From assembly GCA_004356825.1 (NCBI GenBank), contig SMXC01000167.1:1-41726 (forward strand): 41,726 nt of DNA. Direction: 5' to 3'. Source of the DNA: Caldithrix sp. (GTDB taxonomy: Bacteria > Zhuqueibacterota > Zhuqueibacteria > Oceanimicrobiales > Oceanimicrobiaceae). A program made the position numbers and the translations under genes. Every line of letters begins with the position of its first letter. Position 1 is the first letter of the stretch. Of this stretch, positions 1 through 7,165 are shown in pieces. The notes under the pieces are model-generated. The model made no database searches. It had not been told where the DNA came from and saw only the letters and a list, made by a program, of their open reading frames with translations.

Positions 1-501
1 AAAATTATTGCTATCATCAACAGATATAATCGCACCTTGAGTGACAGCTCAAAATACGCCATTGCCAGTGAAATTCAAAAAATGAGCGTTAAATATTCAA
101 ACTTGGATATAAATCTGATTTGTGCGACCATTACTCATGAAAGCGCCCGGAGTTGGCAGCCGGAAGTTGTGTCCCACGCAGGAGCTTTGGGATTGATGCA
201 AATTATGCCATATACCGGAAAACTTCTTGTCAAGCATGAAGGGATTAAGTGGACATCTTCACGAGAGGTTCTGTTTAACCCGATTATCAATATAAGAATA
301 GGCTGCCGTTATCTTTCCATGTTGATCGAACTTTACAGTGTTGATGGCGGGCTGGCCGCTTATAACGGCGGGCCAAGACGAGCTAAAAAATGGATCGCCA
401 GCGGACGTAATTATGACGTTTTGTTTGAAGAAACACGTTATTATGTCCCTGCAGTTTTGGAATTATACGATCATTACAAACGCAGAACTTTGTTAGATTA
501 G
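1..501 (+). CDS. Lytic transglycosylase, SLT (goose-lysozyme-like) domain; 5' end outside the window
   Basis: THESARSWQPEVVSHAGALGLMQIMPYTGK ... GCRYLSMLIELY...GLAAYNGGPRRAKKW is the SLT catalytic pattern (E-S, GLMQIMP, AYNGG). Reading frame is open to base 1, so the TTG at 37 in the ORF track is probably not the true start. Confidence 0.85.
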   Translation, partial: KIIAIINRYNRTLSDSSKYAIASEIQKMSVKYSNLDINLICATITHESARSWQPEVVSHAGALGLMQIMPYTGKLLVKHEGIKWTSSREVLFNPIINIRIGCRYLSMLIELYSVDGGLAAYNGGPRRAKKWIASGRNYDVLFEETRYYVPAVLELYDHYKRRTLLD

Positions 502-514
502 GTTAGAATAGGAT

Positions 515-2227
515 ATGCCAGTAAAACCGAACCAGTTGTCAATTGAAAGTTTTCGTAACGAGCTTATAAATCGTTTTTTTCATCCGGATAGTTACTTTAT
601 GCATTGTTTCAGCCACCACCTCCAGGCTTTTCTAGATAAGGGTGGCAACTCAAATAATAATGAGTATCTGCTCGTTGGAAATTTAATGGATAAACTCGTC
701 GCTTCTCAAAATGCCATTGAGGATCTCGAGTCTGTTTTAGCACTGCAGGGTTTTGAGTCGTTCAATGAAAGACTGTCAAAAGGAATAGATTACCTCTATG
801 AGTCCGACCTGGAACCTGAAAAAATGAAAATCGAGATTGAGAGCTTGGCGCAATCCATGTTCAGTGGCGCTGTAGCTGCTCTGCAAAATAAAGAAAGTAA
901 TGACGAAATAACAAGCCTGCTTGGTATTAATCGTACACCGACAGATAATGTGGATGAGTTAGAGGTACAAGAGCCATCTTCTGAAGGACCAGGATTAACG
1001 AAACCGGAATTCTCAGTGGAAGAGATAGAAGACATGGATGCCACTCCTCAGAATCTATTAGAAGAAAAAGATTTTCTTCTGCCTTTGGATGAGTGTAAGG
1101 AAGCAAACCCCGGTAAATCGGAAGTTAGTTTGGTTGAAGAAGATGGCTCTCGTAACTTTGCTCAGGACGATGTTATCCTGGTTAATACAGAGATAAATCA
1201 GAAACCCGAAAGCGTTTTTGCAGGCTTTCAGACGGCGGTTGGAAATCAAATAGAACAATTACAGAATAAAATTGACCTTCTGAGTTCCAAGAACGGCTTG
1301 CTGGAATGTGATGGAATTTTTGAAAGTATCATTTCCAGTTCGATGATTTATGGTTTTGATGCTGTTGAAGAAGTCGCCGAAAAAGCAAGAAGATTTTTAT
1401 CGAAGGTTAGCAGGCAGTCAGCTTTTGACAGCAATCGTGTAACCTCAGTATTGACAAAAACAATCAGTCTTCTTAAGCGGACTCTTGAAAACGGCCCGGA
1501 TAACGTCGACAAACAAGCAATCTCGGATTTTTCTCAAAACCTGCTGAACCAAGAAACGATTCTGCCTGCCAAAAAAGAAAATTGCGCGACTCGAACACAA
1601 AGCGATGAAAAGAAAGATGAGCCGGGTCCTTCGCGGTCCTCCAGCCTTGAGGAATTTAAACTGCCTGGCGAGGATGAGATAGCTAGCTTATTAAGCGAGA
1701 TATCTGAAAACTGTCCACTTCAAAAAGACGAAGGTCTGCAGCCGGACTCGCCAGAACCGTCAGAGTCGGAAGTTTTAGTTATGGATGTTCCACAGGTAGT
1801 GCCCGGAGACTTGCTTTCAAGTTATAAACAGCAAGCTAAGCTCTATTTTGACGTGATTGAGCAAGCGTTGAATCTTCTTGAGGGGCAACCCGGCCATAAA
1901 ACTGCTCTTGAGGATGTTGAGCTAGCTTGCAATTCACTCTACGGTCTTGTATTGAAAATGGAACTGGACTCCATTGCGAAAACCCCCGAGCTGATCGCTG
2001 AACTGATTAGAAATATCATAGGTAATAGATATTCGCTGTCTAAAAACGAGCATGGCTTACTCAAGAATTCACTCCGGGATTTCAGGAATATATCCAACGT
2101 AATTGACGTGGAAAGGCAAGAATTTAAGGAAAACATCGTTTCATTACAAACCTTGAATTCAAAAATTTCAATGAGTCGGTCTTCATTTCGTAAAGCCAAA
2201 AGTATAGACAGATTTAAAATGAGATAA
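515..2227 (+). CDS. Acidic multi-domain protein with repeated HPt-like helical segments lacking the phospho-His
   Basis: 570-aa ORF, ATG after GGAT. Segments IISSSMIYGFDAVEEVAEKARRFL and ACNSLYGLVLKMELDSIAKTPELIAEL fit the HPt helix pattern; long acidic/Ser-Pro linkers between them. Confidence 0.6.
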   Translation: MPVKPNQLSIESFRNELINRFFHPDSYFMHCFSHHLQAFLDKGGNSNNNEYLLVGNLMDKLVASQNAIEDLESVLALQGFESFNERLSKGIDYLYESDLEPEKMKIEIESLAQSMFSGAVAALQNKESNDEITSLLGINRTPTDNVDELEVQEPSSEGPGLTKPEFSVEEIEDMDATPQNLLEEKDFLLPLDECKEANPGKSEVSLVEEDGSRNFAQDDVILVNTEINQKPESVFAGFQTAVGNQIEQLQNKIDLLSSKNGLLECDGIFESIISSSMIYGFDAVEEVAEKARRFLSKVSRQSAFDSNRVTSVLTKTISLLKRTLENGPDNVDKQAISDFSQNLLNQETILPAKKENCATRTQSDEKKDEPGPSRSSSLEEFKLPGEDEIASLLSEISENCPLQKDEGLQPDSPEPSESEVLVMDVPQVVPGDLLSSYKQQAKLYFDVIEQALNLLEGQPGHKTALEDVELACNSLYGLVLKMELDSIAKTPELIAELIRNIIGNRYSLSKNEHGLLKNSLRDFRNISNVIDVERQEFKENIVSLQTLNSKISMSRSSFRKAKSIDRFKMR

Positions 2228-2267
2228 AGTTTTATTCACCGTAAACCATGATGATAGGTTTAGTACA

Positions 2268-3911
2268 ATGTCAAACAAAACTAACGCTGAAATAGATAAG
2301 GAACTGGAAGAAGTCCTCGGTTCACACAAAACTAAAATTCGTATTATCGGTACGGGTGGAGGAGGCAATAACACAGTCACCCGTCTGCTAGAAGTGAGCG
2401 TTAGTGAAGTTGATGTGATTGCAGTGAACACTGATGCGCAGGACTTACTCTATGCGAAAGCCGATCACAAAATTTTGATTGGCAGGAATATTACGAACGG
2501 CCTGGGAGCTGGCAGCGATCCCCAAAAAGGTGAAGATTCAGCAAAAGAAACCATTGAAGAACTGGAGGAGATTCTTTCTGGTAGCGATATGGTATTTATC
2601 ACCTGCGGTCTGGGCGGCGGCACGGGAACAGGGTCGGCGCCGGTCATTGCTGACATTGCAAAGAAAAGCGGTGCGCTGACCATAGCTGTGGTGACGTTAC
2701 CATTTAGTGACGAAGGCATTGTTAGATGGGAGAATGCTCGAAAAGGACTTGAACAACTTCAGAATAGCGTTGATACGGTCATTGTTGTTCAGAATGACTT
2801 GCTTTTAGATTTAGTCCCGGATATGCCGCTAAATGCTGCTTTTAGATTTGCCGACGAAATTTTAGTCAATGCAGTTAGAGGAATTACTGAACTAGTAACA
2901 GAGCGGGGCCTGGTGAATCTCGACTTTGCCGATGTGAAAACCATCATGCAAAATGGCGGCCTTGCGATGATTGGTTTAGGGGAAACTGAATCGCAGGATG
3001 ATATCGAAGAAGCAGCCCAAAAGGCCCTGCAAAACCCGCTGCTTGATATTGATATTACCGGCGCGAAAAGCGCTTTAATTCACATAACCGGCGGTCAGGA
3101 ACTGTCTTTAAAATCTGCGAAAACTATTATGAAAACTGTCGCTGAGCGTCTGGATCCATCGGCAAAAATTATTTGGGGAACTCGTATCGATGAATCGATG
3201 GGTCACTCTCTGCGAGTAATGCTTATTGTGACTTGTTTGAAATCTGAGAAATACATAACGTCTAAGACCGACCGTTTCCGAACCGAATCGACTCCGAACT
3301 TCGAAATAAGTGATGAATCACACGGGCAGGATGAAACTACCGAAGTCGAAGTGATTGAGGCTTCAGAACAAGCCTCTTCACTCCACTCCTCTAAATCGCA
3401 AAAAGTGTTTTCCGAAATTTTCATGGAAGAGGCCGAAACCGACATTTCAGTTATGGCAGAGGCTATTGGCAACTTAGACGCAAAGAGCGATAATAAGAAA
3501 TATCTTCAGGATATTAGCAACTCTGCTTCGTCGATTTATAGTTCATCTGAATTGTTTGACTATAATAAAATATCAGAATTTGCAGAACTTCTTGGTGAAC
3601 TGACAAAAGATGGATTAAATGGCAAACTCATTCTGTCGGAAGAGGTTCTGGAATTATTTCAACAAATGCCGCCGGCGCTAAGAAATGCCATAGACGGCAA
3701 TGAACAAGACCTCGAAGCAATAAAGCTAAAGATTCTGACATTACTAGACTCCGTTACCCAATCGGGTGATACAGATTCGGCTCAGGATTTTGATTCCGCT
3801 GATGAGGAACCTGAGATTCTTAATGAATCCGAAGCCCGGGCAGATGAAATTGAGGATCTTGAGTATTCAAATGTTCGTGAAGCGGTAAAATATTTCGATA
3901 AGCTTCTTTAA
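2268..3911 (+). CDS. FtsZ-family tubulin-like GTPase, archaeal-type core, with ~215-aa C-terminal extension
   Basis: IRIIGTGGGGNNTVTRL, AVNTDAQDLL, GLGAGSDPQKG, MVFITCGLGGGTGTGSAPVIADIAK (tubulin signature), VVTLPFSDEG, NLDFADVKTIM, IIWGTRIDES; C-terminal acidic linker plus helical domain. Confidence 0.93.
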   Translation: MSNKTNAEIDKELEEVLGSHKTKIRIIGTGGGGNNTVTRLLEVSVSEVDVIAVNTDAQDLLYAKADHKILIGRNITNGLGAGSDPQKGEDSAKETIEELEEILSGSDMVFITCGLGGGTGTGSAPVIADIAKKSGALTIAVVTLPFSDEGIVRWENARKGLEQLQNSVDTVIVVQNDLLLDLVPDMPLNAAFRFADEILVNAVRGITELVTERGLVNLDFADVKTIMQNGGLAMIGLGETESQDDIEEAAQKALQNPLLDIDITGAKSALIHITGGQELSLKSAKTIMKTVAERLDPSAKIIWGTRIDESMGHSLRVMLIVTCLKSEKYITSKTDRFRTESTPNFEISDESHGQDETTEVEVIEASEQASSLHSSKSQKVFSEIFMEEAETDISVMAEAIGNLDAKSDNKKYLQDISNSASSIYSSSELFDYNKISEFAELLGELTKDGLNGKLILSEEVLELFQQMPPALRNAIDGNEQDLEAIKLKILTLLDSVTQSGDTDSAQDFDSADEEPEILNESEARADEIEDLEYSNVREAVKYFDKLL

Positions 3912-3935
3912 TTGCCTCTAATTAGACAGAAAGGC

Positions 3936-4496
3936 ATGAACTCGCATTTTAAACAAACCCAGCCATTTCAAAAATCCTATGTTCGTAAGGTGATGCGTGG
4001 ACTGAAAAATATAACGATTGCTCTTGCTAAAATGCATGACAACCCGAACGATCGTGAAGCCGCTATTGAAATTCGGGGAATCGCCAAAGCGATTTCAGAA
4101 CTTGCAATGATTCACGGCTATCATGGCGTGGAAAGCATTGCTCGCAAAATTTCTACTTCATTTAAATGTTCCAGGGTTAAATCAGATGCTGATTTTCTTT
4201 CTAAAATCGAACTAGCTATTAAGGGCATTCATCACGTCGTTGCAATGGAAGACGGGATTGAAAGTAAACTAATTATTGAAAAAATAACTCGGGCTGGCAA
4301 AGGGTCCCCTAGCCAAATTTCAAGTCTCGATGAACTTAGTGAAGAACAGCGCCGAATGGTTGAATCGGAAAGCGATGCGAAACTTCTATTTGATATAAAA
4401 GAGAGCGATTTTTTGAGTCATCTTCCAAGTGGGTTCATCCCCGAAAATCTAAAAGCTATATCAGAACGAAGACCAGCAGTTAAGATACCTTCCTAA
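3936..4496 (+). CDS. Small HPt-like helical protein (His-less)
   Basis: ORF 3912..4496; ATG at 3936 preceded by AGAAAGG is a better start than TTG 3912. REAAIEIRGIAKAISELAMIHGYHGVESIARKISTSF resembles the HPt core. Follows the FtsZ-like gene directly. Confidence 0.6.
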   Translation: MNSHFKQTQPFQKSYVRKVMRGLKNITIALAKMHDNPNDREAAIEIRGIAKAISELAMIHGYHGVESIARKISTSFKCSRVKSDADFLSKIELAIKGIHHVVAMEDGIESKLIIEKITRAGKGSPSQISSLDELSEEQRRMVESESDAKLLFDIKESDFLSHLPSGFIPENLKAISERRPAVKIPS

Positions 4497-4533
4497 GCAG
4501 ATAAATAAAAATTCGCCTCATAGTACCTCTTAC

Positions 4534-4560
4534 AGCCGGTTTTTCAAATCGGAAGCGGCT
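4534..4560 (+). terminator. Possible terminator after the FtsZ/HPt-like operon
   Basis: AGCCG ... CGGCT inverted repeat with inner CCG/CGG, followed by TTTA; no strong U run. Confidence 0.3.
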
Positions 4561-4803
4561 TTACTTCAAGTCAGTTTTGATCTGAATTCTAATTGATAAT
4601 TCAAGTGGCAGCATGGCGGAAATAAACCAGACTGGTAGAAGATTGTTTCAGTCAGGATCGAATCCTTAAGATGATTCTTTGCGGAGAATAACAAAGTTGA
4701 TTCCGCGATGTGAACAGCATTCCCCCCCCCCAAAAAACCTTCGAATATTTCGCAGCTACATAGTTATATTTAGAAAACGGTTGATTTTTTCGACGAGATT
4801 CAT

Positions 4804-5000
4804 TAAAATAACCTGAGTTCGATATAAGAAATCAAAGACCAAAAACTTACCCATACCGTCATTCCGGCAATCTTTAAGCCGGAATCTAGTTGTAATGACG
4901 ACAAGATTCCTGCCTGCAATCCGCAGGAATGACATTGGACGGGTCGTTTTTGGTCTTTGATCCTCCATTTTATTCCTTACGTCGAACTGACGTTAAAATA
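4804..5000 (+). repeat. ~197-bp dispersed MITE-like repeat, copy 1
   Basis: About 90% identical by eye to the reverse complement of 40142..40337. Contains hairpins ATTCCGGC..GCCGGAAT and ATTCCTGC..GCAGGAAT and imperfect terminal inverted repeats. Confidence 0.85.
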
Positions 5001-5031
5001 GCTTTGGTTGAAATCATATTCTGGAGACTCA

Positions 5032-6504
5032 ATGAGCAAAAAAGCTGTCAGCGAAGCGTTAACTTTTGATGATGTTTTACTGGTGCCGGATTATTCGGAG
5101 GTCCTGCCCAAAGAGACAGATACCAAAAGCTGGTTAACTAAAAATATTCAATTGAACCTGCCTCTGGTTGCCGCCGCGATGGATACGGTAACAGAATCCG
5201 GGTTGGCGATTGCCCTGGCGCGCGAAGGAGGCATCGGGATTATTCACAAAAACATGTCTATTAAACAGCAGGTACAAGAGGTGGATCGCGTCAAGCGTTC
5301 GGAAAGCGGTATGATTTACGACCCAATTACTTTAACACCGGTGCACAAAGTTAAAGAAGCCATGTCGCTCATGAACCGGTATAGAATTTCAGGAATTCCC
5401 ATTGTCGAAGGCTCAAAATTGGTGGGTATTTTAACCAATCGTGACTTAAGATTTGAAGTCGATACTGAATTAGAAATTAAGCAGGTGATGACAAGCAGAA
5501 ATTTAGTGACGGTTCCGGCCGGCACTACCTTGGAGCAAGCTGAGAAGATCTTGCAAAAAAACCGCATTGAAAAACTCCCGGTGGTCGATGGCGACAACAA
5601 TCTGAAAGGTTTAATTACGGTGAAAGACATCCAGAAAAAACGCCTTTACCCAATGGCCGCGAAAGATGAACACGGGCGGCTGCGAGTTGGGGCTGCTGTC
5701 GGCGTTGCAAGCGATACTCTGGAGCGGGTGCAGGTACTGGATGATGTACAGGTAGATGTTATTGCAATCGATACTGCCCACGGACATTCAAAAGGAGTGA
5801 TTGAAACGGTCAAGCTGGTGCGGCAGAAATATCCGCAAGTTGAAATTATTGCCGGGAACGTTGCGACGGGCAAAGGGGCACAAGCTTTAATTCAGGCAGG
5901 CGCAAATGCTATAAAAGTTGGGATGGGACCGGGCGCAATTTGTACTACTCGAGTGGTTGCCGGTATCGGGATGCCGCAGATCACAGCAATTATGAATTGC
6001 GCTGAAGTCTGTCAAGAGCACCGGATTCCTCTAATCGCAGATGGCGGAGTAAAGCAGACCGGTGATATCCCGAAAGCGATTGCCGCAGGAGCGGACACGG
6101 TTATGATTGGCAACTTGTTTGCCGGAACCGAGGAGAGCCCAGGCGAGAAGATTTATTTGGGAGGCAGAAGCTTTAAAGTTTACCGGGGTATGGGGTCCCT
6201 GTCCGCAATGCAACATGGGAGCAAAGACAGGTATTTTCAGGAAGGGGAGAAGGATTTGCGAAAATTAGTTCCCGAAGGAATTGAAGGCCGGGTTCCTTAT
6301 CGTGGAAAATTGAGTGAGGCGGTTTATCAAATGGTTGGCGGTCTAAAAGCGGCCATGGGGTATTGCGGCACAAAGAATATTGAAGAACTCCAGAAAAAAG
6401 GTCAATTTGTCAAGATTACAGGTGCCGGCTTAATGGAGAGTCATCCTCACGATATTGTCATTTCCCGCGAGGCGCCCAATTATAATATCGATCGAATTCA
6501 ATAA
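5032..6504 (+). CDS. guaB: Inosine-5'-monophosphate dehydrogenase
   Basis: [17 protein letters not shown], tandem CBS region, [46 protein letters not shown] 5032 with upstream GGAG preferred over 5008. Confidence 0.97.
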   Translation: MSKKAVSEALTFDDVLLVPDYSEVLPKETDTKSWLTKNIQLNLPLVAAAMDTVTESGLAIALAREGGIGIIHKNMSIKQQVQEVDRVKRSESGMIYDPITLTPVHKVKEAMSLMNRYRISGIPIVEGSKLVGILTNRDLRFEVDTELEIKQVMTSRNLVTVPAGTTLEQAEKILQKNRIEKLPVVDGDNNLKGLITVKDIQKKRLYPMAAKDEHGRLRVGAAVGVASDTLERVQVLDDVQVDVIAIDTAHGHSKGVIETVKLVRQKYPQVEIIAGNVATGKGAQALIQAGANAIKVGMGPGAICTTRVVAGIGMPQITAIMNCAEVCQEHRIPLIADGGVKQTGDIPKAIAAGADTVMIGNLFAGTEESPGEKIYLGGRSFKVYRGMGSLSAMQHGSKDRYFQEGEKDLRKLVPEGIEGRVPYRGKLSEAVYQMVGGLKAAMGYCGTKNIEELQKKGQFVKITGAGLMESHPHDIVISREAPNYNIDRIQ

Positions 6505-6509
6505 AAAAA

Positions 6510-6578
6510 GAAACCGGGGTTGCAAGCCTTTACCGGGATTAGGGGGAGTTACCGGTCCAGACACGCGTGCCCGGTTTC
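6510..6578. terminator. Possible bidirectional terminator between convergent guaB and rpsT
   Basis: GAAACCGGG (6510-6518) and CCCGGTTTC (6570-6578) inverted repeat; on the minus strand followed by T7; inner ACCGG/CCGGT pairing. Confidence 0.5.
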
Positions 6579-6602
6579 ACATATTTTATTAAAATATGAG
6601 TG

Positions 6603-6854
6603 CTAAAGGTTGTTGACAAAGATGGTTAGTCGTGATTTTTGATTTGCAGCTTTGTTTCGATGAATAATCCGTTTTGAAGCAAGCTTGTCCAGCAAGGAAG
6701 AGGTGTGCGGCAATAACTTTTCTCCGTCCTCCTTGGTTTTTGAGGAAAGCACTTTCTTGATTGCTGATTTCATCATTGACATGTAATGTCGATTGCGTTG
6801 CCTTGATTTTTCACTTCTCCGAATCCGTCTGACAGACGATGCGTAATTAGCCAT
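6603..6854 (-). CDS. rpsT: 30S ribosomal protein S20
   Basis: MANYASSVRRIRRSEKSRQRNRHYMSMMKSAIKK ... KRIIHRNKAANQKSRL is S20-like. Confidence 0.93.
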   Translation of the reverse strand: MANYASSVRRIRRSEKSRQRNRHYMSMMKSAIKKVLSSKTKEDGEKLLPHTSSLLDKLASKRIIHRNKAANQKSRLTIFVNNL

Positions 6855-7165
6855 TTTGTCCTAACGTATCTGCTTAATATTCAGTTTTTATGTTCCTAAT
6901 ATACAAAAACAGATCACTTTTGTCAATAGAAAAAACCATTCAAATTTTTATAGATTTCCTTGATCGGTTTTCGCTTAATGCCTATATTCCAAACACAAAG
7001 ATGAAGGCTCGTACAAATGAAAAAGAAAAAATAGAATCCTGTCAAATATTGAATGAAACCTTTTCCAATCGAAACTTGTTAAGCTAACGGGCGCAATACT
7101 TTAGAAATTCCTTTGTGAGATTCCATTTTTGCGGGCGATTAATTTTTAAAATAATTTGGTAAAAA

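Noticed and set aside
796-2431. Minus-strand ORFs overlapping the HPt-like and FtsZ-like genes
   Set aside because: Low-complexity Ser-rich translations antisense to well-supported genes.
4597-4670. tRNA-like impression (GGCAGCATGGCGGAAATAAACCAGACTGGTAGAAG...CAGGATCGAATCCT)
   Set aside because: No consistent acceptor or anticodon stem could be formed by eye.
4756-4968. 70-aa minus-strand ORF
   Set aside because: Lies almost entirely in the dispersed repeat; no family features.
6890-7087. 65-aa ORF upstream of mutS
   Set aside because: No recognisable motif or ribosome-binding site; AT-rich intergenic sequence.
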